From: CAZVVT01 sp964630595
GTDB lineage: Bacteria; Chlamydiota; Chlamydiia; Chlamydiales; VFKH01
Direction of reading: 5' to 3'
DNA: 64,000 bases
NCBI GenBank assembly: GCA_964630595.1
Contig: CAZVVT010000004.1
Coordinates: 13,516 to 77,515 of the forward strand
Shown: piece by piece, positions 24,090 through 33,389 of the stretch
How positions within the stretch are numbered: the stretch's first letter is position 1
How the letters are laid out: every line of letters begins with the position of its first letter
The notes under the pieces: generated by a model
The model's input: only the letters and a program-made list of their open reading frames with translations
Database searches by the model: none
Told to the model about the DNA's origin: nothing
Position numbers and translations under genes: made by a program

Positions 24090-25964
24090 TTAGCTTAGGT
24101 CATCGAGACTGCTAGAGGTAGCAGCAACGACCGCGGGAGCCTCATCGACTTTTCCGTCGGCATCAGCACTGCTAGCAGCTACAGCGGCCGAGAGAGCTTT
24201 GATGGCTTCTGCAACTATGTCGCTGCTAGGTGCTGCTGGAGGGGCGGCCTCACGAGTTTCTGCAGCTGCGCCACCGTCGACTTCGGCGATGATGCCCAAA
24301 TCTGTGAAAACAGGGCGAAGTTTTGCTGCTTCCTCAACGGAAAAGAATCCTGGACGGTTCCAAATATCTTGTAGAGAAGTTTTTACTGTCGCGTCCTTCG
24401 TCATCGCTGCTGACAAAATCGCGCTGATTTGTGCAGCTGTTCGACTGATATCGGTTGTGAATTTGTAACAGGTGTCTATAAGCGCTTCTTTGCTAAGTGT
24501 GTTTTCTTGTAGAGCCTGCAAGAGAGAGGCAAAATCAAGGGTCTTAAAATCAATAGGCTCTTTGTTGCCCTTTGTAACGCTCGGAAGATGTACCCAGACT
24601 TTTGCTTTATCTGCAGGGGAAAGGCTTCGACATGTTGGAGTTAAAGCCCAAGGAAGCCATTTTGTCGTTGAAGTTATCCACTTAAGCAGAATTTCGGCCT
24701 TTTTTGCGGAAGACATAGCACTGAACCCAGCCCGAGTAAGATCAGAGGCAATTCCTCCATCGTGTAATGCAGCAAGCTTGTCTCCAAAAAATTGGTCCAG
24801 AGCTGCTTGAGAGGGGAAAAAGACATAGCTGGGTTCTATACCAGCTCTGGCGGGTGCCTTTGTAGCGGCAATAAGGTGTGCATATCTGTTCAGGTCATTT
24901 TTTGTAGTGATTGTAGAGAAGATGAATGCTCGTACATCCGCAGCTTCTTCGCTGGTAAGCTTTTCAAGAAGAGGCGAGGTAGCCAGAGTGACCAAAGCGG
25001 GTTGTAGAGTCAGTAGGTTTTTGCTGTTGATCATTACAATCAGATTTTTGAGGAAAGGGATAAGCTGATCGGGCTTGAAATCATAAGTGTTTAGATAATC
25101 GAAGAACCTTATGAGCCGATCGAGGCCTATTGGACTTATGACTCGGCCGCGGCTTACTGGATACAAAGCGGCGCATGCTGCAAGCTTTTCGGCGACTTTG
25201 CCCAGGGTTGTGAAAGGATTTGCGGGACTTTCGTGGAGTGCAGGGGAAAGGTAATCATCCCATTTTCCTCCATGGCTAATCGCGCTGACAAATTGCTCAC
25301 AGGCCAGGTCTGCTAGAAACTCCATCTGTTGATGGGGATCTGTTGAAACAGTCTTTACCACCTCAAGACAGATTGCTAGTTCTTTAGTACGAGAGTTGCC
25401 CTTGTATCGCATAAAGCTTTTTTGGATTTCACAATCCTTAGAAGCGAATTGACATAGCCATAGAATATTTTCTCGATCAAGGCCTCTAACAAATAGATGA
25501 AGAAACCACTCGCGAGCGATGGTCTCTTTTTCGGACGTAGTCAATCCTGGGTCTTCTCCAGTTGTGCGGATTGTAGCCAAGAGTTGCAGAAATCGGTCGA
25601 TGTTGGCTTCGGATGTTCTCGGCGAGAGCGAAAGTAAGGAACGAAATTGTTCTAGCAATGTAGGGGGAGCCTTTGCTGGCTCGACTGGGGCGGGGCGTGC
25701 TAGTGCATCAGAAAGAGGGACTTTTTTGACAAGAGTGGCAACGCCAGCTGTGGATGCTTTGGCTGCTTCTTTTTGCACAGCGAAAGGTGCTTCTGCAATT
25801 GGCTTGGCATTGAAGCGGTGGTACAGGTAGATAGCTACGGGGAAGAAAACAATGAGGGAGATTACGAAGGCCGCTTTTTGCCACCCCGTCCAGGCTTTTT
25901 GTGCTACTGTAACTACTGCTGAATTAGTTGCTGATACTCCTGCTGCTGCCATCTTTAACCCCAT
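24090..25964 (-). CDS. Large hypothetical membrane-anchored protein
   Basis: A 624-residue protein with one N-terminal transmembrane segment (about residues 31-50, AAFVISLIVFFPVAIYLYH) preceded by a short polar leader, and a long soluble part. The body is helical and resembles HEAT/ARM-type solenoids, with many short amphipathic helices (LLEQFRSLLSL, NIDRFLQLLATI), and the last 80 residues are rich in alanine and acidic residues. There is no signal cleavage site. The start may be ATG 25964 or the ATG four codons later. I know no function. A strong hairpin follows its stop. Confidence 0.6.
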   Translation of the reverse strand: MGLKMAAAGVSATNSAVVTVAQKAWTGWQKAAFVISLIVFFPVAIYLYHRFNAKPIAEAPFAVQKEAAKASTAGVATLVKKVPLSDALARPAPVEPAKAPPTLLEQFRSLLSLSPRTSEANIDRFLQLLATIRTTGEDPGLTTSEKETIAREWFLHLFVRGLDRENILWLCQFASKDCEIQKSFMRYKGNSRTKELAICLEVVKTVSTDPHQQMEFLADLACEQFVSAISHGGKWDDYLSPALHESPANPFTTLGKVAEKLAACAALYPVSRGRVISPIGLDRLIRFFDYLNTYDFKPDQLIPFLKNLIVMINSKNLLTLQPALVTLATSPLLEKLTSEEAADVRAFIFSTITTKNDLNRYAHLIAATKAPARAGIEPSYVFFPSQAALDQFFGDKLAALHDGGIASDLTRAGFSAMSSAKKAEILLKWITSTTKWLPWALTPTCRSLSPADKAKVWVHLPSVTKGNKEPIDFKTLDFASLLQALQENTLSKEALIDTCYKFTTDISRTAAQISAILSAAMTKDATVKTSLQDIWNRPGFFSVEEAAKLRPVFTDLGIIAEVDGGAAAETREAAPPAAPSSDIVAEAIKALSAAVAASSADADGKVDEAPAVVAATSSSLDDLS

Positions 25965-26050
25965 CTTTTTTAAGTTTTAGGGGAAGATGGTAGCTTGTTT
26001 GAGGGCGGGGTGTCAACAAAGGGCTCACTAATGAGTTAAAAATCAATAAG

Positions 26051-26443
26051 TTAGCATCCGGAACCGGACATCAAGACGGCGGGGACGAGGTGATCGGTTT
26101 CTAGAGTGTAGGTTTTGCCTGGGGTGATGTCGACCCAGTTGGTGACGAGGTCTGGGTCGCCGTAGCCCTTTGTCCAGACAAGGATGCGGAAGTGTTCGGC
26201 GCGGGCGGGGATGGTGAGTTGGATGGTTCCTGATTGGGTGAGAACTTTGAGGCTGCCGGTTTTGAGCTTTGTGCCGTAGATGAGAGCATTGTTGGCTTCG
26301 TCGACCTCTTTGGCGCTATTGGCCCACTGGACGGCGATTTTGGCCTTCTGTTGGTTGCTGGGGTAGACGGTTTGGTTGTTAAGGGTAATCTGGTCGGCGA
26401 ACGCAGTGACTGCCAAGAGAATGAATAGTGCGATTTTCTTCAT
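26051..26443 (-). CDS. Small exported hypothetical protein
   Basis: A 130-residue protein with a signal peptide MKKIALFILLAVTAFA. The mature part looks like a small beta-sandwich (IQLTIPARAEHFRILVWTKG; WVDITPGKTYTLETDHL) and ends SGSGC. AAGGA stands before the ATG. It was probably the direct 3' neighbour of the amidase gene before the 167-bp element at 26457-26623 was inserted between them. No family is recognised. Confidence 0.6.
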   Translation of the reverse strand: MKKIALFILLAVTAFADQITLNNQTVYPSNQQKAKIAVQWANSAKEVDEANNALIYGTKLKTGSLKVLTQSGTIQLTIPARAEHFRILVWTKGYGDPDLVTNWVDITPGKTYTLETDHLVPAVLMSGSGC

Positions 26444-26456
26444 GAGAGTTCCTTAT

Positions 26457-26623
26457 TAACCTGACTTTCGGATTCATCTTCTTGCACTTCAGTAATCTGA
26501 CGAGCATCTTTAGCAATTTTGTCCTCAGCAATGGGCGTTCGACCATTACTTTCGGGCAAAATCGCTAAATCTATCTCGCCATATCGCCGAATTTCAGAGA
26601 AGCTGAATCCGAAAGTCAGGTTA
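26457..26623. mobile_element. 167-bp foldback (MITE-like) element
   Basis: The ends are inverted repeats: 26457-26476 and 26604-26623 are perfect 20-bp arms, extending to 26 bp with one mismatch. Beyond that the two halves stay similar for about 70 bases, so almost the whole element can fold into one imperfect hairpin around a short centre. Flanks show a matching TTAT at 26453-26456 and 26624-26627 (or TATTA if the arms begin at ACC), as expected for a target-site duplication. It sits exactly at the stop of the amidase gene. No transposase is present. An in-frame reading across it (26440-26643) is best ignored. Confidence 0.75.
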
Positions 26624-27820
26624 TTATTCAAGAGTGATGCCATCTTGGGGTGTGCATACGGGATTGGGGTTGGGTGCGGTAGGTGCGAAGGGAAAGGTGC
26701 CCTCTGCGCAGAGCGTGAGCGGCTTTCCGGTGCCCTTGAATGGCTCTTTGGGAATGTGAACGGTGACGTTTTTGATCATGTTCACGGCTTCGGCGATTTC
26801 GAAGTCGCCGACCATACTGAGGAATTGGTAGCTCTCTTCGGGGCTAAGACCCTGCGTGCGGACGAGGAAGTCAATGGCATTGCGAGAGGCGAGCTTCATT
26901 GCTTCGAAGAGATCCGTATTGAGACCGACGATCATCCAGTGCGTGGCGTTTTCGATGATGGGCCAGGTGAAGGCATCGTCGCCTTTTCGTTTAGTTTTAT
27001 CCGTTACACCAAGAGCTTTGAGGTCTTTGCGCACGAAGAATTGGAGGGTAATGCCTTCATAAGAGGTCTCTAGGGCGGTGATGTCGATTTCGCCGTTGCT
27101 TTGCGCAGCATGAGAGTCGCCCGTCCAGACAAGAGCACCCTTTTGGAATACGGGAAGGAAGAGGATGGAGCCGACTTGCAGCTCGGGTTGGTCTAAGTTG
27201 CCGCCGAAGGGGCCGGGAGGCACAGAGTTGAACTCTCCGGGCACGGGTTGGGCCGCCGGCGTATCAATATTGACGGGCCACGCGGAGGGCCAATCGAGGG
27301 GAGGCGCGACGGCAAGCACGCCGGGAAAGGGCTTGAGTTGCATGCATACCCCTTTTACAAACTCGGCGGTGTTATTTACTTTGTCATATTTAAAGTATTT
27401 GATTCTCGGCTTAGTAAATTCCGATAAGATGCCTTGCGTGGGGCTTAAGAAATTATAACCAAAATCACCTAGTTTAATATCGAGTACGCGAATTTCGATG
27501 ACATCGCCTGGTTCGGCACCATCGATATAGACGGGGCCCGTTAGGGTGTGCATGCCGCGACGCTTTTGGATGTCGTGGGCTACATAGAATTGGGCTACAT
27601 CGGCGGGGGTGGTTTTGTTGTAGACCATCTCATGAAGGCAGCTATTCCATGTTTCCAGAGATACCGTGTCACCAGATTGAATCTTGACCACGGGCGTCAT
27701 GTTAAGAGTAAAGAGACCGAGAGTGGTTGTCTGATTAGTCGCAGGAACTCTGTAACTTTCTCCCGAAAGAGAGGAGGCGAGGGCAATGAGGATGGCGAGA
27801 AATGAGGCTCTTTGTAGCAT
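26624..27820 (-). CDS. Exported acetamidase/formamidase family protein
   Basis: FmdA/AmdA-family hydrolase, whose members release ammonia from formamide or acetamide. The family core is clear: HTLTGPVYIDGAEPGDVIEI, VWTGDSHAAQSNGEIDITAL and NATHWMIVGLNTDLFEAM. Unlike most cytosolic relatives it has a signal peptide (MLQRASFLAILIALASSLSG), so it should act in the periplasm. The 398 residues look full-length. It is read after the porin (22 nt upstream), and its TAA stop lies within the target-site duplication of the foldback element. The true substrate is unknown; an amide-bearing cell-wall or glucan-linked compound is possible. Confidence 0.85.
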   Translation of the reverse strand: MLQRASFLAILIALASSLSGESYRVPATNQTTTLGLFTLNMTPVVKIQSGDTVSLETWNSCLHEMVYNKTTPADVAQFYVAHDIQKRRGMHTLTGPVYIDGAEPGDVIEIRVLDIKLGDFGYNFLSPTQGILSEFTKPRIKYFKYDKVNNTAEFVKGVCMQLKPFPGVLAVAPPLDWPSAWPVNIDTPAAQPVPGEFNSVPPGPFGGNLDQPELQVGSILFLPVFQKGALVWTGDSHAAQSNGEIDITALETSYEGITLQFFVRKDLKALGVTDKTKRKGDDAFTWPIIENATHWMIVGLNTDLFEAMKLASRNAIDFLVRTQGLSPEESYQFLSMVGDFEIAEAVNMIKNVTVHIPKEPFKGTGKPLTLCAEGTFPFAPTAPNPNPVCTPQDGITLE

Positions 27821-27842
27821 GGCAGTATGTGTAATAGTTTAC

Positions 27843-29099
27843 CTAAAAAAGAGCAATAATTCGGGCGGTGAAGGCCCAGACGTTGGATTTGGTCGGCTGC
27901 GCTCCGGGGCGTGGGATATAGCTGAGTACGGGCTGGAAGTAGGTCGATTTGTAGATTTGCGCCTGGTAATAGCCTTGGAGCATCAATTCCGAACGGCGGG
28001 AAAAGGTATGGGGGTTAAGACGTGATAGGGAAGCACCCACGCCGAAGGAGTCATTGGGGCGTTTGGGAACAAGGGCAAAGGCAGTCAGGCCTGCGCCTCC
28101 AAAGAGGTTCATGGCCATCGTTCGGGAGTTGTTCCAGCCGAATTGGAAAAACCCAGAGATGTTGCCCTTGGTTTTTCTGCAGGACCTTTGGATCCACAGC
28201 GCACGCGAGCCAAAGCCGTAAATCCCGCCCGTGCCCTTTTGCGTTTGTGTGCCGGACTGGAGCAAGCCACTTTGGTGCCACCCTCCGATCGCCACGATGC
28301 CTGGCTTGGGGCCGCTCCAGCCATATCCGCCCTCAATGATGGAGAAGTAGTAGCCATTGAAGTGAGGACCGGTGAGTCCTGTTTGGACCCCTCGGGCTAA
28401 GTTGCCATCGAAGAAGCCGATGTTGATGTAGGCCTGCTTGATGGGGGCGATGGTGAGCACGGCGCCGCATACGGAGTTGTAGTAACCGCCGATGGCCCCA
28501 TCTAATGTGGGGTTGGTGAAGATGGGGGTATAGATCAAGCCCGTTACGGAAGGGATGGAAATGGTGGGATCGCTGGTGGGTACGGGATTGGAGACGTTGT
28601 TAAAGTGGTAGGTCGGAACGGTTTTTCCGATGCGAATGGTCACTTTGTCACGGAGAAATTTTTGCAGAATCCAGAGTTGATAAAGCTCTGAACGGTTCAG
28701 CGGTTCGGGGCCTGGTAAGCTATTGTACCCTTGCACAACGCCGGCATCGCCGTTGGTGGGCTGTCCATTAAATTGGAGAAACTCAGTGCCAAAAGAGGCA
28801 CCGCACCAACCGGCGGCTTTTTGCAAATCGATGTAGAGGTCAAGGATAAAAGAGCTGTTGCCGGTCCAACGTCGGTTGTCATGCGCGCCATGCCCTCCGC
28901 TCATGAGGTCGTTGTAGTCACCGATCCACATGCCGCCGAGTCGTACACCGGAAGACTTGGGGATTTGCAGCGATTCGCCCAGCTCTCCTGTACCGGTTAA
29001 GATATTAGTGGCACCCGGGTTTCCGCTGATGCCGTAACTGGAGGCGTCAGCATGGAGATAGACCGCTGCAATACATAAACATAATAAGAGACGAGCCAT
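27843..29099 (-). CDS. OprB-family carbohydrate-selective porin
   Basis: Outer-membrane beta-barrel of 418 residues. A signal peptide (MARLLLCLCIAAVYLHADA) precedes VRLGGMWIGDYND. The family signature is visible in SFGTEFLQFNGQPTNGDAG and LNRSELYQLWILQKFL, followed by repeating amphipathic strands. It ends with the aromatic-terminal strand TARIIALF, the usual barrel-assembly signal. It stands between the GH64-like and amidase genes with short gaps (6 and 22 nt), so the three form one operon. The substrate (sugar or oligosaccharide) is inferred from the family only. Confidence 0.85.
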   Translation of the reverse strand: MARLLLCLCIAAVYLHADASSYGISGNPGATNILTGTGELGESLQIPKSSGVRLGGMWIGDYNDLMSGGHGAHDNRRWTGNSSFILDLYIDLQKAAGWCGASFGTEFLQFNGQPTNGDAGVVQGYNSLPGPEPLNRSELYQLWILQKFLRDKVTIRIGKTVPTYHFNNVSNPVPTSDPTISIPSVTGLIYTPIFTNPTLDGAIGGYYNSVCGAVLTIAPIKQAYINIGFFDGNLARGVQTGLTGPHFNGYYFSIIEGGYGWSGPKPGIVAIGGWHQSGLLQSGTQTQKGTGGIYGFGSRALWIQRSCRKTKGNISGFFQFGWNNSRTMAMNLFGGAGLTAFALVPKRPNDSFGVGASLSRLNPHTFSRRSELMLQGYYQAQIYKSTYFQPVLSYIPRPGAQPTKSNVWAFTARIIALF

Positions 29100-29105
29100 C
29101 TTCTC

Positions 29106-30944
29106 TTAGGGGCCGCCAATGCTAATATTGAGAGTTCCGCCTGCACCACCAACGAGAGACATTGTAACGGGGATGGGAAGAATGGGTTTTAATGCAGGCG
29201 CGGAAGGGATAATATGCGTGCCCCAAGAGCCTTTATACGATCCTTGGGTGTAGGTCACCTGTAGGTACATTGTGGATCCTGCCACTGGTGTATAGGTCTG
29301 ACCGCCGGCGGGAATACTGGGATTGGAGGTATAATCCGGATTTGTTCCAAAGGTAGCCGTTGCAGTAACAGGCAGAGCTCCGAAAGCCACTGTATAATTG
29401 TTGTTATCGTTGAAGGGGTTGGGAATCGCGATGCCGCTCATGTCACCAATTGTTGCAATCACATGTGCGCCTGCGTTGGTGATGTTTGTGACCGTGATGG
29501 TCCCATCAAGACCTAAATAATCGCCGTAAGGAGTGGTGTAAAACTTCGTGTAATTGCCCGATCCCAGCGCAATAAAGGTGCCGGAGTAGAAGTCATACCA
29601 GGGTCCGTTGCAAGAAATAAGACTGTTATTGGCAAAGAGTGTTTGTGTGCGGATAAAGCTTTGGCTTAAGGGGGTGGTAGAAGTTGTGCTTAAAGGGACA
29701 ATCCCTGAAATAACGCCGGCGGAGAACCCTTGCCAGATTGCCGTCGCTACATTGGCATCGCCTGTTTGAGTCGGCGCGGGCGTGTAGTCCGCTAGAGCCG
29801 ATGTGAAAAAGGGCTTTGAGGTGGTGGGCAGGGGAAGAGTGAGGGTAGAGCCCGCGCCCGTTCCAGTAATGGCAGTAAAGTTGAAGTTGCCGGAACCATC
29901 TACTGTTCCACTGGCGTATCCATACGTTGGTCCCGCTGTGGAGAGGTCAACATAAAGGGTGTGGGTTTGGAAGTAGGCAGGGGTTCCTGCATTGTACCAA
30001 ACATTGGAGAGCCAAGAGCAGCTGATGTAGTTGGGAGTTAGGAAATAGTCGAGAGGAAAGAGAGGTACAGCGGTCTGCGATGCTCTGTTGGGAGAGAGTA
30101 CGCGAAGAGAGCTGCTACTTCCGCTGGGCGGTGCATAGGTCAAATAAAGAGAGGACCATTTTGGCTGCACCCCTCCGTTAGGACTTGTTGCAAGAGTGTT
30201 TGTAGCTGTGGAGTAGCTAGAGAAAATCGAACTGCTTTTCAGTGTGGGCGGCAGCCCGGCATAAGAGGTAACAGTGGGCAGACCAGATTGAGTGTAGTCT
30301 ATGTACTTAATCGAAAAAGAAAGAGGAAGGCCGTAGTAATCCACAAGAGTCGGGTTCATTGCAAAACGGTTGTTTGCCACCATCGTGAACTCTTGCTTAT
30401 CGAAGAGGGTATAGTAGTTGTCTTGAGTGGGGGTTTCAAAGTCGAGTGGCTGAACTCCTACCGGACCACTGGAGGGAATGAACCAATCGATGGGTTGCCC
30501 AACGGAATAGTAGATGCGAGAAGAGGTGAGATCTACTGTTGATGGGAGATAGAAAATATGGCCGCCATTAACAGGATCGGTGGGAAAATAGCTGAGGGGA
30601 TAAGACCCAGACCCCAAAGCAGAGACGTAGGTGCTGGGTGGGGGTGTAGCAAGCGAGCCGAGGTACAAGCCATCATGGTTTGGTGCAAAAGTGATGATGT
30701 TGGTGTCAGTGTTGGTCAGAATCAGAATGTATACGCTGGAGTCGGCGGTCCCGCTGTTGTTGATCACAGTAAAGGGTACATACCCTGTGGGAGGAGAACT
30801 GGTGAGGCCGGCTGCGGCGAGGTAGACCTTTTGCTCTGAGAGAAATTGGTCGGTGTAATTGACGAAATAGCCGCGAGAAGGGGCAGCACAGAGGGGAAGA
30901 ACACAAATCCAGCAAAAAATTGCCAACCAAAACTTCTTCGTCAT
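29106..30944 (-). CDS. Secreted GH64-like (beta-1,3-glucanase fold) protein
   Basis: A 612-residue exported protein with signal peptide MTKKFWLAIFCWICVLPLCA. Residues about 145-210 (VGQPIDWFIPSSG, then DKQEFTM, then NPTLVDYYGLPLSF) match the pattern of glycoside hydrolase family 64, in which an EFT glutamate (here E185) and a VDxxG aspartate (here D202) are catalytic. The rest is Ser/Thr/Gly-rich beta-structure, compatible with a thaumatin-like fold and an added C-terminal domain. A catalytic role is inferred from these motifs alone. It is the first gene of the porin-amidase operon. Confidence 0.65.
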   Translation of the reverse strand: MTKKFWLAIFCWICVLPLCAAPSRGYFVNYTDQFLSEQKVYLAAAGLTSSPPTGYVPFTVINNSGTADSSVYILILTNTDTNIITFAPNHDGLYLGSLATPPPSTYVSALGSGSYPLSYFPTDPVNGGHIFYLPSTVDLTSSRIYYSVGQPIDWFIPSSGPVGVQPLDFETPTQDNYYTLFDKQEFTMVANNRFAMNPTLVDYYGLPLSFSIKYIDYTQSGLPTVTSYAGLPPTLKSSSIFSSYSTATNTLATSPNGGVQPKWSSLYLTYAPPSGSSSSLRVLSPNRASQTAVPLFPLDYFLTPNYISCSWLSNVWYNAGTPAYFQTHTLYVDLSTAGPTYGYASGTVDGSGNFNFTAITGTGAGSTLTLPLPTTSKPFFTSALADYTPAPTQTGDANVATAIWQGFSAGVISGIVPLSTTSTTPLSQSFIRTQTLFANNSLISCNGPWYDFYSGTFIALGSGNYTKFYTTPYGDYLGLDGTITVTNITNAGAHVIATIGDMSGIAIPNPFNDNNNYTVAFGALPVTATATFGTNPDYTSNPSIPAGGQTYTPVAGSTMYLQVTYTQGSYKGSWGTHIIPSAPALKPILPIPVTMSLVGGAGGTLNISIGGP

Positions 30945-31011
30945 CGTTTTTCCTTGGATTTTTTTGAAATGAGAGTACGATGATACTTTTTTTTAGACAA
31001 GGAACTAACGC

Positions 31012-31812
31012 ATGAAAAATCTAACGCGTCTCGTTTTGCTCACCACTCCGCTCGCTCTTTTAGGAAATGGGACGTTCTGTTCGAATTCTTTTCTGACAGT
31101 GGGTGCCAATTACACGCGTGCCTCCATCACTCCTGGTGGAGAGACCAACTTTGATGGAAACTTAGGGGGCGGACAGGCGCTTTATGAATATCGACCCAGC
31201 AATGACATCTACGCGGGTTTTGAAGTGGCGGGCAGAATGGGAGATACTCATGGTTCATTTGGCACGCGCAATCTTACAGACATCAATACCGATGCGCGAC
31301 TGGGGTACACGTGGAGCTGCAACCAATGGTATTGCACACTCTATTCCGGTTTTGGCTTTCGCTATTTCGGCCAAGACCTCGTTCCTTCGGCTACATCACC
31401 CGGCTCGTTTACCGATTCCTTTTTCCCACCCTTTCTGACGGGGCAAACTTCGCTGCGCTTCAACTACTATGAGTTTTATTTTCCGGTTGCTCTGAAAACA
31501 GAGTACCCCATCGAGGGTTGTGTGAATGTGGGTCTAGAACTCACCTGGTCGCTGCAAGCCTTTCCTACGGTGAGTATAGACACCATGGGGGGAGCTTTCT
31601 GGCAGCTAACGCCCACATTTGGAAACGTGCGCGTGGAAGTGCCCTTTAGCTATGATTACAGACGAGATGAGAGGCTGGCTTTAAGCCCCTTTTATGAGCA
31701 CTGGCAAGATGGCCATTCCACAGCCAGAACTTCGGGCGGAACGCCTCTTGGACTGCCCGGCAACAAGTATAACTTTTGGGGCGTGAACCTCAACTACACG
31801 TTGGCCTTTTAG
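31012..31812 (+). CDS. Outer-membrane beta-barrel protein
   Basis: 266 residues. Signal peptide MKNLTRLVLLTTPLALLGNG, cleavage before TFCSNSF, then alternating strands rich in aromatic and polar residues (LTVGANYTRASI, IYAGFEVAGRMG, LRFNYYEFYFPVAL) ending in the terminal strand NLNYTLAF. Several cysteines (at least six) are typical of chlamydial envelope proteins that are disulfide-linked. The divergent 67-bp gap to the GH64-like gene carries an AAGGA before this ATG. Porin or adhesin role unknown. Confidence 0.7.
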   Translation: MKNLTRLVLLTTPLALLGNGTFCSNSFLTVGANYTRASITPGGETNFDGNLGGGQALYEYRPSNDIYAGFEVAGRMGDTHGSFGTRNLTDINTDARLGYTWSCNQWYCTLYSGFGFRYFGQDLVPSATSPGSFTDSFFPPFLTGQTSLRFNYYEFYFPVALKTEYPIEGCVNVGLELTWSLQAFPTVSIDTMGGAFWQLTPTFGNVRVEVPFSYDYRRDERLALSPFYEHWQDGHSTARTSGGTPLGLPGNKYNFWGVNLNYTLAF

Positions 31813-32144
31813 TCTCGTCTTCGGAAGCTGTAGACGACGGTGCCGGTCCCCAAAATGAGGGCAACGAGAGCACCGATCTGCAGCCGAGAGGCGATCATGG
31901 CATAGTAATTAGCGGTTGCAACTCCTTGATTGACCTCATCTTGCGCGGAGGCCGTAAAGCCATCCGTCACAATCTCAGAAAAGGGAATGATGGAGAAGAA
32001 TTGGTTGCCAGCGTCAATCTGCCCCTGTCCGTGAGCAATTTCTTGCCGGCCCTGGTTGACGCGGTTGTAGATGTAGTTGGCCGAAACGAAGGCAGCCAAT
32101 CCTACGCCGAGGAGGAAAATACCAATAAGTCTAGTGCTGTTCAT
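31809..32144 (-). CDS. Small two-helix membrane protein
   Basis: A 111-residue protein with an N-terminal transmembrane helix (IGIFLLGVGLAAFVSANYIY) and a C-terminal one (LQIGALVALILGTGTVVYSF), joined by a soluble loop of about 55 residues with a DAGNQFFSIIPF stretch. It ends with a basic FRRRD tail. It overlaps the stop of the barrel gene by 4 nt. I know no family assignment. Confidence 0.55.
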   Translation of the reverse strand: MNSTRLIGIFLLGVGLAAFVSANYIYNRVNQGRQEIAHGQGQIDAGNQFFSIIPFSEIVTDGFTASAQDEVNQGVATANYYAMIASRLQIGALVALILGTGTVVYSFRRRD

Positions 32145-32194
32145 AGCCGCATAGTAATACTCAAAAATTAGGGAAGTAAAGTACTTTGCGCTTT

Positions 32195-33328
32195 ATGAAA
32201 GACCCTATCCTCGTAGCAGGCACCACAGCTCCCGCCGTTATAGCACACTATAGCCCCGAAGGAGAGGCCTCCTCTGGGGAGATCGCCGCGGTATTTCAAA
32301 AGGTTGTGAATGACAATTGGTCTTTGCAGGTGGGGGCGGAAGAAATTCGCGCCGTGCCCAATCCTGTCCCTAGCCCTTCGCTAAGCTCTGTGAGCCGGTT
32401 TGCACTCAAGGTTTTGCTTCACGTAGCCCCAGATTGGGATCCGCGGGTCAAGCCGGACCATCGCCTTCGGCTCAACAAGACAGAAAGAGCCTTTGTGCAA
32501 CAAGCATTGCAGAGCATTGTGGATAAGAATACTAACGCTGTTACGCGGGGGGTTTTGCGGTTTTGCGGGCTTTTTACTCCCAACGACCTGACCAGACTAG
32601 AGGCCGCCATTCGTTGTCTGCATACAGTGGACTTTGCAAAAGAGGTGGAGCGGGAAGCGCGGCCTGAACTACGTCAGCAAAAGCCAGAACAGCGCGCTGC
32701 CGCTCTTCGGGAACGTCTCAAAACAAAGGTCTCTCTTGAAGATGTCGTAGAGTATCTCTCAATTGTTTGGAAACGAACCTTGCGGTCCGTAATCAGCCTA
32801 GATAGAGGGGCACTGGCAGCGCTAGATGAGGTGTTGGAGCACTCATTGGCAGATTTTTGTGAAACAATAGCGCGCACGCCCGGTATTGACGTAGAAAAAC
32901 AGTATCGCGCGTTTCTCTCCGCTGTTGATACGAAAGCATGGGCTTTATCCTCTCCTCGTACAGAGCCCTTTACACTCGAGGAATTTCGAGAGTTGGCGAA
33001 AGATGATGAGGCCTTCATTCGTAGGGAATATACCAATGGCCGCGAACTTCTTGCTGCTTTGCATGACGGTTCTTGGAAAGAGGGGGAAGTGAAGAGGGCA
33101 AGCACAGCCCCCATTGTCGGAATCGATGAGTACAGAAGGCTCCTTTTACAATCTCTTGAAGATGAAGAGAAAATGATTGTTCACTTATTTAAGGCAGTGC
33201 GGTCACCTCTGCCTACCCCTCCAGGTAAAACAAGTGTTCGTGTAGAGCAGGTAAGTAGACCGAAACAACCAAAGCAATCTTGGATAAGAAGATTGATTGA
33301 AAAACTTTCTTACGGGTTTAGAAAGTAG
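32195..33328 (+). CDS. Hypothetical protein
   Basis: About 377 residues starting MKDPILVAGTTAPAV. A TTG nine bases upstream is in frame, but ATG at 32195 is a better start. The protein is soluble and helix-rich, with long charged stretches (EEFRELAKDDEAFIRREYT, EDVVEYLSIVWKRTL) and a basic amphipathic C-terminus (WIRRLIEKLSYGFRK). There is no signal peptide or conserved motif I can name. It precedes cyoA by 61 nt, but probably with its own regulation. Confidence 0.55.
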   Translation: MKDPILVAGTTAPAVIAHYSPEGEASSGEIAAVFQKVVNDNWSLQVGAEEIRAVPNPVPSPSLSSVSRFALKVLLHVAPDWDPRVKPDHRLRLNKTERAFVQQALQSIVDKNTNAVTRGVLRFCGLFTPNDLTRLEAAIRCLHTVDFAKEVEREARPELRQQKPEQRAAALRERLKTKVSLEDVVEYLSIVWKRTLRSVISLDRGALAALDEVLEHSLADFCETIARTPGIDVEKQYRAFLSAVDTKAWALSSPRTEPFTLEEFRELAKDDEAFIRREYTNGRELLAALHDGSWKEGEVKRASTAPIVGIDEYRRLLLQSLEDEEKMIVHLFKAVRSPLPTPPGKTSVRVEQVSRPKQPKQSWIRRLIEKLSYGFRK

Positions 33329-33389
33329 CGCTTCCGCCAACGATTTTTTTGAGAGTGCGAAAATAGGCATATCCCTATTGTAAGAAGCA

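Noticed and set aside
26440..26643. 67-codon minus-strand reading frame
   Set aside because: It runs through the foldback element and exists because of it; no ribosome-binding site or conserved motif.
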